Shown: piece by piece, positions 1 through 7,800 of the stretch
Layout of the letters: every line of letters starts with the position of its first letter
Position numbering within the stretch: position 1 is the stretch's first letter
DNA from: an uncultured Paracoccaceae bacterium
GTDB taxonomy: Bacteria; Pseudomonadota; Alphaproteobacteria; Rhodobacterales; Rhodobacteraceae
NCBI GenBank assembly: GCA_947489705.1
Contig: CANLEQ010000024.1
Coordinates: 1 to 49,759 of the forward strand
Length of the DNA stretch: 49,759 bases
Reading direction: 5' to 3'
The notes under the pieces: generated by a model
What the model saw: only the letters and a program-made list of their open reading frames with translations
What the model was told of the DNA's origin: nothing
Database searches by the model: none
Translations under genes and position numbers: made by a program

Positions 1-29
1 TCTCTCAGGTCCATCATCGGTTTGGTCAT
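1..29 (-). CDS. possible 5' end of a gene leaving the window
   Basis: On the minus strand an ATG at 29 opens a frame (MTKPMMDLR) that runs off the left edge without a stop. A GAGGG about nine bases upstream (around 40-44) could be its ribosome binding site, and another in-frame ATG lies a little further upstream. Nine codons are too few to identify a product. The call rests only on position, divergent from the DUF2243 gene, and on the plausible ribosome binding site. Confidence 0.25.
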
Positions 30-132
30 CGGGGGCATCCCTCGGTTCAGGTTGGTGTTCGCAACCCGACCCTACCGGGAAACCCGATGGCCACCGCCAG
101 CTACACCACGTGGCGGAACACGACGGACCGAA

Positions 133-160
133 GGTGTCAAACTATGTGTCGTTCGACACC
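133..160. promoter_or_regulatory. nested inverted repeats upstream of the DUF2243 gene
   Basis: GTGTCG at 146-151 and CGACAC at 154-159 form a perfect 6-bp inverted repeat with a 2-base centre. A second pair, GGTGTC at 133-138 and GACACC at 155-160, overlaps it. It lies about 125 bp upstream of the DUF2243 start, in the divergent region, so it could be an operator. No regulator can be assigned, and chance occurrence is possible in GC-rich DNA. Confidence 0.25.
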
Positions 161-284
161 TCATCTCCGCATGGCCCCGTGGTGGGTCCGTCGACGCGAC
201 CGGATCCAAGCGCGCTCACCGGGCGTTCGTTATCCGCGCGGCGCGGCGATCTTCATGCGCTACCGACACGAAAGGGAGACACAC

Positions 285-764
285 ATGGCCGAGCACGCGG
301 CGCAGACACGCCAGTTCCCGCTCGGCGCGGGCATTCTCTTCGGCCTTGCCCTCGGCGGGTTCTTCGACGGCATCGTGCTGCACCAGATCCTGCAATGGCA
401 TCACATGGTCACCAGCGCCGGCTATCCGCCCGACAGCGTCGAGAATCTTAAGGTCAACACCTTCTTCGACGGTCTCTTCCACGCCGCGACCTACATCTTC
501 CTCGTGCTGGGGCTTGTCGCGCTCTGGGCCGCGGGACGGCAGGCGCGGCTGATCTGGTCGGGACGTATCGTCATCGGCGCGATCCTGATCGGGTTCGGCC
601 TCTTCAATCTTGTCGAAGGGGTGATCGATCACCAGATCCTTGGACTGCACCACGTCAACGAAACCGTGCCGCGCGATCAGTGGATCTATTGGGATATGGG
701 GTTCCTCGCCTGGGGCGCGGCGATGCTGGTCGGGGGCCTCCGGCTCGTCAGGCGGGCGCGCTGA
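285..764 (+). CDS. DUF2243 family integral membrane protein
   Basis: 159-residue inner-membrane protein of the DUF2243 family, function unknown. It has about four hydrophobic segments (roughly residues 13-35, 66-84, 92-112 and 135-155). Two similar stretches carry paired histidines: GFFDGIVLHQILQWHHM near residue 25 and NLVEGVIDHQILGLHHV near residue 110, which suggests an internal duplication and possible metal or heme contacts (inference). The start at 285 is chosen because AAAGGGAG at 271-278 sits at good spacing; the frame is open further upstream, but that part does not look like protein. From general knowledge, such genes often sit near cytochrome oxidase assembly genes; that neighbourhood is outside this window. 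It ends 12 bp from the convergent EamA gene. Confidence 0.85.
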   Translation: MAEHAAQTRQFPLGAGILFGLALGGFFDGIVLHQILQWHHMVTSAGYPPDSVENLKVNTFFDGLFHAATYIFLVLGLVALWAAGRQARLIWSGRIVIGAILIGFGLFNLVEGVIDHQILGLHHVNETVPRDQWIYWDMGFLAWGAAMLVGGLRLVRRAR

Positions 765-776
765 TCGCGCCCCGCC

Positions 777-1649
777 TCATCCCTGCGCGCGTGCCTTGGA
801 AAGCTGCACCGCGAGGATGCCGACCATGATGATCGCCACGCCCAGGATGTCGAGCGGGCCGATCCGTTCGCCCAGAACCATCGCCGCGACGGCCACGCCC
901 AGGAACGGGTTAAGGAAATGGAACGTCGCGGCGCGGATCGGTCCGATCCGGCGCACCAGAACGAACCACACGAATGTCGCGGCGAGCCCCGGGATCAGCG
1001 TCGTGTAGAGGAACGCCACGACCAGCGGAACCGACCAGTCGACCGCCCAGGGCTCGCGCAGCAAGGCCGCGAGGCCGAGGATCGCGGCGCCGACGAGCAT
1101 CTGCAATCCCACGACCATCAGGACGTTGCCCCCCGAGGATGCGCCGCGCACCGACAGCGTGGCGAGCGTCAGCGCCATGACCCCCAGCACGCAGAGCATC
1201 AGCCCCGCGAGATCCACGCCCCCCGAGATCCGGCTGCCCATGATGATCGTCACCCCGGCGAGTCCCGCCAGCAGACCCAGAATCGCTCCCGGTCGCAGCT
1301 TCTCGCCCAGAATCGACCACCCGATCAGCGCGACCCAAAGCGGCATCGTGCTCGCGATGATCGAGGCGAGGCCTGCATCGATGCTGCGCATGGCGATGAA
1401 GTTCAGGCCCAGATAAAGCGCGTTCTGGCACAGCCCGAAAACGATTGTCAGCCGCCATTGCGTCCGGTCGAGCCGCCAGCTCTGGCCCATCGCTTTCGCG
1501 ATCGCCACGGCAAGCGCGCCCGAAATGGCGAAGCGGAACGCCAGCGCGGTCAGGGGCGGCGCGTCGGCCACGATGAACTTGGCCGAGGTGAACGCCGACG
1601 ACCACATCACGGCGAAGGCCACCCCGAGGACGAGCGCGCGGATATCCAT
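777..1649 (-). CDS. EamA/DMT family transporter
   Basis: 290-residue inner-membrane protein of the drug/metabolite transporter superfamily. It has about ten hydrophobic helices in two EamA repeats, the first starting with MDIRALVLGVAFAVMWSSAF and the second near residue 150. EamA proteins export amino acids or other small metabolites; the substrate cannot be read from the sequence. Its ATG (1649-1647) overlaps the TGA of the upstream nicotinamidase gene in an ATGA arrangement, so the two form a translationally coupled pair. The frame stays open upstream through the antisense of pncA, which is not coding. Confidence 0.88.
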   Translation of the reverse strand: MDIRALVLGVAFAVMWSSAFTSAKFIVADAPPLTALAFRFAISGALAVAIAKAMGQSWRLDRTQWRLTIVFGLCQNALYLGLNFIAMRSIDAGLASIIASTMPLWVALIGWSILGEKLRPGAILGLLAGLAGVTIIMGSRISGGVDLAGLMLCVLGVMALTLATLSVRGASSGGNVLMVVGLQMLVGAAILGLAALLREPWAVDWSVPLVVAFLYTTLIPGLAATFVWFVLVRRIGPIRAATFHFLNPFLGVAVAAMVLGERIGPLDILGVAIIMVGILAVQLSKARAQG

Positions 1650-2251
1650 CAGGCCAGTGTCACCCCGGCGTCGCGCATCGCCTGAACCGCTGCGTCCTTC
1701 GATCCGTCGAGATCGATGGCGGCGCTCAGATCCGTCCGGACCGTCACGTCGAAGCCGAGCCGCGCTCCGTCCACCGCCGAGAAATGCACGCAGAAATCGA
1801 GCGCGAGCCCCACCATGGTCAGCCGCGCGATCCCCCGGCTCCGCAGGTACCCTTCGAGGCCCGTCGGCGTCGCGTGATCGTTCTCGAAGAAGGCGGAATA
1901 GCTGTCGATCGCGGGGTTGAACCCCTTGCGGAGGATCAGATCGCCGTCGGTCCGCAGGTCGGGGTGGAACGCAGCGCCCTTTGATCCCTGCACGCAATGG
2001 TCGGGCCAGAGGATCTGCGGGCCGTAGGGCATCTCGGTCGTGCTCATCGGCGCATGCCCGGGATGCGACGAGGCGAAGGAGGAATGCCCGGCCGGATGCC
2101 AGTCCTGCGTCAGGAGCACGGTGGCAAAATCGTCCATCGCCGCGTTGATGCCCGGGACGAGCGCGTCGCCGCCCGGGACGGCCAGCGCGCCGCCCGCGCA
2201 GAAATCGTTCTGCATGTCGATGACGAGCAGGGCGTGGGATCGGTCGTTCAT
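1649..2251 (-). CDS. pncA: nicotinamidase (isochorismatase-like hydrolase)
   Basis: 200-residue cytosolic hydrolase that converts nicotinamide to nicotinate for NAD salvage. Family features visible are the aspartate in VIDMQNDF (D12), the metal site in TQDWHPAGH (about residues 48-56), the lysine in LRKGFNP and the nucleophilic cysteine in GLALDFCVHF (about residue 158). The start at 2251 (MNDRSHALLV) is preferred because the open frame upstream of it lacks family similarity. It is divergent from trhO and coupled by ATGA overlap to the EamA transporter downstream. A related isochorismatase-fold amidase is possible, but the motif set fits PncA well. Confidence 0.88.
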   Translation of the reverse strand: MNDRSHALLVIDMQNDFCAGGALAVPGGDALVPGINAAMDDFATVLLTQDWHPAGHSSFASSHPGHAPMSTTEMPYGPQILWPDHCVQGSKGAAFHPDLRTDGDLILRKGFNPAIDSYSAFFENDHATPTGLEGYLRSRGIARLTMVGLALDFCVHFSAVDGARLGFDVTVRTDLSAAIDLDGSKDAAVQAMRDAGVTLA

Positions 2252-2345
2252 GATGTCGGGTTCCCGTCGTTTGTCGCGGCAACTAGGGCCAGTCCGGGGC
2301 GCGCAAGTCAACCGCATGGCTTGCGACGCGGCGCCTTCGGGATGT

Positions 2346-3272
2346 ATGAGCACCGCCATGTTCACGGTCGCCGCCTTCTACAGGTTCGCAAGCCTGCCCG
2401 ATCCCGACGCGCTGCGCGCGCCGCTGCGCGATCTGGCCGCGCAGCAGGGCGTCCGCGGCTCCATCCTCGTGGCGGGCGAGGGGGTCAACGGCACCATCGC
2501 GGGGCCGCCCGAGGGTGTCGCCGCCGTTCTCTCGCATATCCGCCTCTGGCCGGGTTGCGCGGGTCTCGATGCGAAGGAAAGCCGTGCCGAGGCGATGCCC
2601 TTCGGGCGCCTCAAGGTCCGTCTCAAGCGCGAGATCGTGACCTTCGGGGTGCCCGTCGATCCCGACGCGCCCGGCGCCTATGTCCCGCCCGCCGAGTGGA
2701 ACGCGCTGATCGAGGCGCCCGACGTCGCGGTGATCGACACGCGCAACGCCTACGAGGTCGCGATGGGCAGTTTTCCGGGCGCCATCGATCCCGGAACCGC
2801 GTCCTTCGGCGATTTCCCCGCCTGGTGGGAAGCCAATCGCGAACGGCTCGCGGGCAAGCGGATCGCGATGTTCTGCACCGGCGGCATCCGGTGCGAGAAA
2901 TCCACCGCCTATCTCAGGGCGCAGGGCGTGCGCGACGTGCATCACCTTGAGGGCGGGATCCTGAAATATCTCGAGGACGTGCCCGAAAGCAAGAGCCTCT
3001 GGCAGGGCGAGTGCTTCGTCTTCGACGAGCGCGTGACCGTCGGCCACGGTCTGCGCCCCGGCCGGGCGACGACCTGCCATGCCTGTCGCCGGCCGCTGAC
3101 CGAAGCCGACCGCGCGCATCCCCGGTTCGAGGAGGGGGCGCGCTGCCCCCACTGCGCGGACGAGTATACCGACGCGCAGCGCGCGCGGTTTCGCGAGCGC
3201 CACCGTCAGGTGAAGCTCGCCCGTGCGCGGGGCCGCGCGCATCTGGGCCCGGACGCGGTCGCCGGCGACTAG
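2346..3272 (+). CDS. trhO: tRNA uridine(34) hydroxylase, rhodanese family (TrhO/YceA)
   Basis: 308-residue protein of the YceA/TrhO family, which hydroxylates uridine 34 of certain tRNAs (5-hydroxyuridine) using oxygen. An N-terminal ferredoxin-like domain begins FTVAAFYRF. A rhodanese domain follows, with the active-site loop CTGGIRCEKS, whose first cysteine is residue 177, the position expected in the family. The C-terminal tail carries CHACRRPL and CPHCAD cysteine pairs that look zinc-binding. The start is ATG 2346 or the in-frame ATG at 2358. Its stop lies one base from the convergent rnr stop. Confidence 0.92.
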   Translation: MSTAMFTVAAFYRFASLPDPDALRAPLRDLAAQQGVRGSILVAGEGVNGTIAGPPEGVAAVLSHIRLWPGCAGLDAKESRAEAMPFGRLKVRLKREIVTFGVPVDPDAPGAYVPPAEWNALIEAPDVAVIDTRNAYEVAMGSFPGAIDPGTASFGDFPAWWEANRERLAGKRIAMFCTGGIRCEKSTAYLRAQGVRDVHHLEGGILKYLEDVPESKSLWQGECFVFDERVTVGHGLRPGRATTCHACRRPLTEADRAHPRFEEGARCPHCADEYTDAQRARFRERHRQVKLARARGRAHLGPDAVAGD

Positions 3273-3273
3273 G

Positions 3274-5538
3274 CTAGCGGCGCGTCCGCTTGACCTTGCG
3301 CGCGGTCTTGGCGGCCTTGGCCTTCGCCTTGCCCTTGGCGCGTTTCGGCGGTCCGCCGCGCTTCGATCGCTGGGGGCCGGGACCGCGGGGAAGCGCGTTG
3401 CCCTCGACCTCCAGAAGCTCCAGCATCAGGCCGCCCGTGACCGGCACCGCCTCGGCCAGCCGCACCGTCACGCGCTGGCCGAGCCCGATCGTCACGCCGG
3501 TATCGGCGCCCATCAACGTCTGCGCATCCGGATCGAAGACGTAGAATTCCCGCCCGATCGAGCGCACGGGGACCAGCCCGTCGGCCCCCGTCTCGTCGAG
3601 CTTCACGAAGAGGCCGAATTTCTGCACGCCGGAGATCCGCCCGCCCATCTCGGAGCCCACGCGCTCGGAGAGGTAGGCGGCGAGATAGCGGTCGGTCGTG
3701 TCGCGCTCGGCCACCATGGAACGGCGTTCCGTGTCGCTGATCAGCTTGGCGGTCTCCTCCAGCATCTCGACCTGACCCGGGTCGAGCCCGTCATCGCCCC
3801 AGCGATGCGACGAGATCAGCGCCCGGTGCACCACGAGGTCGGCATAGCGGCGGATCGGCGAGGTGAAATGCGCGTAGTTCCGGAGCGCCAACCCGAAATG
3901 CCCGAAATTCTCGGGGCTGTAATAGGCCTGCGTCATCGACCGCAGCGTGCTCATGTTGATCAGCTCGGAAAATTCGCCCTCCGCCGCCTGGCCCAGAAGC
4001 CGGTTCAGGTGCCGCGTCTGCAGCACCTGCCCCTTGGCGAGCGAGAATCCCGCGGCCACTGCCACCTCGCGCAGCGCGTCCATCTTCTCGGGGCTGGGTT
4101 CCTCGTGCACCCGGAAGAGAAGCGGGCTGTCGCGGCGGCGCAGCTCCTCGGCGGCCGAGACATTGGCCAGCACCATGAATTCCTCGATCAGCTTGTGCGC
4201 GTCGAGCCGGTCGCGGAAATCGACGCTGCGCACCCGGCCGTCGTCGCCCAGCACGATCTGCCGTTCCGGCAGGTCGAGCTCCAGCGGCTGACGCCGCCCG
4301 CGCGCGGATTTGAGCGCCTCGTAGGCCTCGTAGAGCGGGCCGATCACGCCCTCCATCAACGGCGCGATCCGCTCCGACGGCGCCCCGTCGCGGCCTGCCT
4401 GCACCTCTTCGTAGCTGAGCGAGGCGGGCGAGCGCATGAGGCCGCGCTTGAACGCATGGCCAAGCTTGTTGCCCTCGGCGTCGAGCACCATCCGCACCGC
4501 GATGCAGGCCCGATCCGCCCCCTCGTGCAGCGAACACAGGTCGCCCGACAGCGCCTCGGGCAGCATCGGCACCACGCGGTCGGGGAAATAGGTGGAGTTG
4601 CCGCGTCGCCGCGCCTCGCGATCGAGCTCGGATCCCGGCCGCACGTAATGGGCCACGTCGGCGATCGCGACCCACAGGACATGGCCGCCCTCGTTTCCGG
4701 GGTCGGGATCGGGTTCCGCGAAACAGGCATCGTCGTGGTCGCGCGCATCGCTCGGGTCGATCGTGACGAGGGCCAGGTGGCGCAGGTCCTCGCGACCATC
4801 GAGGCCTACGGGTTCGGCCGCCTCGGCTTCGGCGATGACCTCGTCGGGGAACTGGTTGGGAATGCCGTGCTGGTGGATCGCGATCAGCGACACGGCCCGC
4901 GGCTCCGACGGATCGCCCAACCGCGCGACGATGCGCGCGCGCGGCAGCCCCATCCGGCCCGCGGGGCCGGCCTGTTCCGCCTCGACCAGCTCGCCGTCCT
5001 GCGCGCCGCCGGTCTCGCGCGCGGCGACCATCCATTCGCGGTCCTGGCCCTTGTCGATGGGCAGGATCCGCCCGCCTTCGGGGTTCGCGCGAAAGACGCC
5101 CAGCATCCGCCGCGAGGTCTTGCCGATCTTGCGGATGAGCCGCCCTTCGTAGCGGTGATCGTCGGCCTTCACCTCCTGCAGGCGCAGGAGCACCCGGTCC
5201 CCGGCCCCGAGGGCAGCATCCGTCTGCCGCGCGACGATCAGGATGCGCGGCTCGGGCCCGTCGCCGTGCCATTCCAGCGGCCGCGCGAAGAGATCGCCGT
5301 CGCCGTCGGCGGCGCCCACCTCGCAGACCGCAACCGGGGGGAGGGCTTCGGGGTCGCGATAGCTCTTGCCGCGCTTGCGCAGATGCCCCTCGTCCTCCAG
5401 CTCGCGCAGGAGGCGCTTGAGGTCGATCCGCTGCGCGCCCTTGATCCCGAAGGCGCGGGCGATGTCGCGCTTTGCGGTCTGGGTGGGGTTTTCCGAGATC
5501 CAGTCGAGGATCTCGCGTTTGCTGGGTATCTGGGCCAT
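3274..5538 (-). CDS. rnr: ribonuclease R
   Basis: 754-residue 3'-5' exoribonuclease of the RNase II/RNB family that degrades structured RNA. A winged-helix-like N-terminus (residues 1-65) and cold-shock-like region come first. The RNB catalytic domain carries IDPSDARDHDDACF near residues 258-271, whose aspartates bind the metal. An S1 domain lies at about residues 640-720. The last 30 residues form a Lys/Arg-rich tail, as usual in RNase R. The start at 5538 (MAQIPSKREIL) fits the family; 45 further upstream codons are open but unlike protein. It is about 37 bp downstream of the GNAT gene on the same strand. Confidence 0.95.
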   Translation of the reverse strand: MAQIPSKREILDWISENPTQTAKRDIARAFGIKGAQRIDLKRLLRELEDEGHLRKRGKSYRDPEALPPVAVCEVGAADGDGDLFARPLEWHGDGPEPRILIVARQTDAALGAGDRVLLRLQEVKADDHRYEGRLIRKIGKTSRRMLGVFRANPEGGRILPIDKGQDREWMVAARETGGAQDGELVEAEQAGPAGRMGLPRARIVARLGDPSEPRAVSLIAIHQHGIPNQFPDEVIAEAEAAEPVGLDGREDLRHLALVTIDPSDARDHDDACFAEPDPDPGNEGGHVLWVAIADVAHYVRPGSELDREARRRGNSTYFPDRVVPMLPEALSGDLCSLHEGADRACIAVRMVLDAEGNKLGHAFKRGLMRSPASLSYEEVQAGRDGAPSERIAPLMEGVIGPLYEAYEALKSARGRRQPLELDLPERQIVLGDDGRVRSVDFRDRLDAHKLIEEFMVLANVSAAEELRRRDSPLLFRVHEEPSPEKMDALREVAVAAGFSLAKGQVLQTRHLNRLLGQAAEGEFSELINMSTLRSMTQAYYSPENFGHFGLALRNYAHFTSPIRRYADLVVHRALISSHRWGDDGLDPGQVEMLEETAKLISDTERRSMVAERDTTDRYLAAYLSERVGSEMGGRISGVQKFGLFVKLDETGADGLVPVRSIGREFYVFDPDAQTLMGADTGVTIGLGQRVTVRLAEAVPVTGGLMLELLEVEGNALPRGPGPQRSKRGGPPKRAKGKAKAKAAKTARKVKRTRR

Positions 5539-5575
5539 GGCCCTCGCTATCACGGCCGGGCGCGGCGCAACAGGG

Positions 5576-5995
5576 TCAGAGGGCGCGCGACATCTCGCGA
5601 TGCGGAATGCCCGCATCGTCGTAGATCGGCCCTTCGGACACGAAGCCCAGACGCCGGTAGAAATCGAGCGCATGGACCTGCGCGCCGAGCGCCGCGCGGC
5701 GCAGTCCGCGATCCCGCAGAAGGTCGATCCCCGCCTCGACCAGCCGCCGCCCGAGCCCCGTTCCCCGGTGCGAGGCCAGCACGCAGATCCGCCCGATCCG
5801 CCCCGTCTCGCCCTCGATCAGCAGCCGCGCGGTCCCGACGGGCACGCCGTCCTGCCGCGCGAGGATGTGGATCGCACCGGCGTCGAGATCGTCCCACTCG
5901 TCCGCCTCGGCGATGGCCTGCTCCTCGATGAAGACGGCGCGGCGTAATTCATGGCACGCCGCGAGATCGTCCGTAACGCCCAGGATCACCGTCAC
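5576..5995 (-). CDS. GNAT family N-acetyltransferase
   Basis: 139-residue GNAT acetyltransferase, probably cytosolic, substrate unknown. The acetyl-CoA loop is visible as RICVLASHRGTGLGRRLVEAG (about residues 70-90), followed by the typical FYRRLGF near residue 118. It resembles ElaA/YjcF-like members with an early EEQAIAEADEWD segment. The start is taken as GTG at 5995 because this GTG overlaps the dapE stop codon in a GTGA arrangement, matching the coupling seen elsewhere in this operon. A role linked to lysine biosynthesis cannot be inferred from position alone. Confidence 0.85.
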   Translation of the reverse strand: MTVILGVTDDLAACHELRRAVFIEEQAIAEADEWDDLDAGAIHILARQDGVPVGTARLLIEGETGRIGRICVLASHRGTGLGRRLVEAGIDLLRDRGLRRAALGAQVHALDFYRRLGFVSEGPIYDDAGIPHREMSRAL

Positions 5996-7146
5996 GCGTG
6001 GAAATCCCGCAGGATGCGCGCATAGATGTTTCGCAGGGTGACGATGTCGTCGACGGCGGCGTGTTCGTCGGTCTGGTGCATGCTCTGCCCGACCAGCCCC
6101 ACCTCGACCACCGGGCAATGGGCGCGGATGTGGCGCGCATCCGACGTGCCGCCCGAGGTCGACAGGATTGGCGCGAGCCCCGTCTCCGCCTCAACGGCGC
6201 GCTCGATCATGCGCGAGAAATCGCCCTCCGGCGTGACGAAGCTTTCGCCCGAGACCTTGGTCTCGACGTCGAAACCGACGCCCGTCGCGTCGGACATTGA
6301 CGCGATCTCGCCGGCGATCCACGACGACAGCTCGCCCGAGCTGTGGGCGTCGTTGAACCTAATATTGACCATCGCCGTGCATGTGCCGGGAATGACGTTA
6401 TTGGCGGCGTTGCCGGTGTCGAAGCCCGTCACCTGAAGCGTCGTCGGATCGAAATGATCGGACGCATCGGGCAGGTCGAATGCGATCAATCGGTCGAGCA
6501 GGGCGATCATCGCGTGGACCGGGTTGCGCGCGTTCTGCGGATAGGCCGAATGGCCCTGTCGCCCCTGCGCGGTCAGCCACACGGTCATCGAGCCGCGCCG
6601 CCCGATTTTGATCATCTCGCCCATGCGGGTGGGGCAGGTGGGCTCGCCCACGATGCAGGCATCCATGCGCGCGCCCGTCCGGTCCATCCAGTCGAGAATG
6701 GCGGGCGTGCCGTCGATGCCGTCGCCCTCCTCGTCGCCGGTGATCGTGAGGACGACCGATCCCGCAGGGTCGGTCGCGACATGGTCGATGGCGGCGGCGA
6801 CGAAGGCCGCGACGGCCGACTTCATGTCGCAGGCGCCCCGCCCGTAGATCACGCCATCCTCGATCACCGCGCCGAACGGGTCGTGCCGCCAGGCGGCGGG
6901 ATCGCCGGTCGGAACCACATCCGTATGGCCGTTGAAGCCAAGGATCGGCCCGCCATCGCCCCAGCGCGCATGGAGGTTGGCGATGCCCGCGCGATCGATA
7001 CGTGTGCAGGTGAACCCGGCGGGTTCGAGGAGGCGCTGCAGCATCGCGATCGCGCCGCCTTCGACCGGGGTGACGGAAGGGCAGCGAATCAGCGCAGCCG
7101 TCAGCGCGACGGGGTCCGTCGCCGGTGCGCTGGTATCGACGCTCAT
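5992..7146 (-). CDS. dapE: succinyl-diaminopimelate desuccinylase
   Basis: 384-residue M20 metallopeptidase-fold enzyme that hydrolyses N-succinyl-LL-2,6-diaminopimelate to LL-diaminopimelate and succinate in lysine and peptidoglycan synthesis. Metal and catalytic residues are visible: H74 and D76 in GFNGHTDVVPTGD, D107 in RGACDMKS, E139/E140 in GDEEGDG, and GTSDARH near residue 330. Its ATG overlaps the stop of the upstream 113-residue gene (ATGA), and its TGA overlaps the GNAT start (GTGA). dapD, for the preceding step, lies about 2 kb away on the same strand. Confidence 0.95.
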   Translation of the reverse strand: MSVDTSAPATDPVALTAALIRCPSVTPVEGGAIAMLQRLLEPAGFTCTRIDRAGIANLHARWGDGGPILGFNGHTDVVPTGDPAAWRHDPFGAVIEDGVIYGRGACDMKSAVAAFVAAAIDHVATDPAGSVVLTITGDEEGDGIDGTPAILDWMDRTGARMDACIVGEPTCPTRMGEMIKIGRRGSMTVWLTAQGRQGHSAYPQNARNPVHAMIALLDRLIAFDLPDASDHFDPTTLQVTGFDTGNAANNVIPGTCTAMVNIRFNDAHSSGELSSWIAGEIASMSDATGVGFDVETKVSGESFVTPEGDFSRMIERAVEAETGLAPILSTSGGTSDARHIRAHCPVVEVGLVGQSMHQTDEHAAVDDIVTLRNIYARILRDFHA

Positions 7147-7484
7147 TTCGCCGCCTTCGGGTCTTCGAAAAAGGGGGTCATCTGCGCCACGATCACCGCG
7201 TTTTCCGCGCGCGCCCGTTCCATCAGGGCGCGTTCGTCGGTGTCGATGTCGTGGCCCTCTGCCAGACGCTCGTCCAGCGTGCCGTAGCCCGTCACGTCGA
7301 GCGGCGACATCTCGGCTTGCTTGAGGACGGCGACCGTCTCCCGGACCGCCTCCGCCTCGTCAACGCCCGAGGCATAGCACATCAGCGCGGCACCCGTCGC
7401 TCCCTCTGGAAGGCCGTCGCCCGGCGCGCGGCCGACCTCGACGAGCAGGGTAAAGACGTGATGTTTCTTGTCGGAAGGTGCCAT
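7143..7484 (-). CDS. conserved-looking protein of unknown function, coupled to dapE
   Basis: 113-residue cytosolic protein not assigned to a named family. It begins MAPSDKKHHVFTLLVEVGRA and has alternating strands and helices, a GxALMCYASGVDEAEAVRETV segment and a helix rich in Arg and Glu near residue 90. There is no signal peptide or membrane segment. The start at 7484 is used because the frame upstream runs into the neighbouring gene's antisense. Its TGA overlaps the dapE ATG, so translation is coupled and a role beside lysine/diaminopimelate synthesis is possible. The alternation resembles small ferredoxin-like folds, but this is only an impression. Confidence 0.75.
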   Translation of the reverse strand: MAPSDKKHHVFTLLVEVGRAPGDGLPEGATGAALMCYASGVDEAEAVRETVAVLKQAEMSPLDVTGYGTLDERLAEGHDIDTDERALMERARAENAVIVAQMTPFFEDPKAAK

Positions 7485-7521
7485 GACCGCCGGATGCCAG
7501 CCCCGGCGGTCTTTGGCAAGT

Positions 7522-7770
7522 CTATCTGCGGATCGCGCGCCAGGCACCGATCAGGATGCAGGCACCGATCACCGCGACGATCAGCTGTCCCAGCCAGCCG
7601 CCAAGCGTGCTTCCGGTGATGAGCACCAGCAGCCAGTTCAGCACGACCGCGCCGAGAATGCCGAGGATGATGTTCGTCAGAAGTCCGTGATCGGCCTTCA
7701 TCACCTTCTCGGCGATCCACCCGGCGATCGCGCCGATGATGATCGAGCCGATAATTCCAATTCCACTCAT
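7522..7770 (-). CDS. GlsB/YeaQ/YmgE family stress-response membrane protein
   Basis: 82-residue inner-membrane protein of the transglycosylase-associated (GlsB/YeaQ/YmgE) family. Three hydrophobic, glycine-rich helices are visible: GIIGSIIIGAIAGWIAEKVM, NIILGILGAVVLNWLLVLI and LIVAVIGACILIGAW. Family members are often induced by stress, but their biochemical role is not established. It lies between the cation exchanger and the dapE operon on the same strand, about 30 bp after the exchanger stop. It may therefore be co-transcribed with the exchanger. Confidence 0.88.
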   Translation of the reverse strand: MSGIGIIGSIIIGAIAGWIAEKVMKADHGLLTNIILGILGAVVLNWLLVLITGSTLGGWLGQLIVAVIGACILIGAWRAIRR

Positions 7771-7800
7771 ATACTGTCCCTTCGTTTTGTCGTCAGCTTT

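Noticed and set aside
3223-5931. 902-codon plus-strand frame opposite rnr
   Set aside because: Antisense to intact rnr, with no recognisable domain and shadow-like composition.
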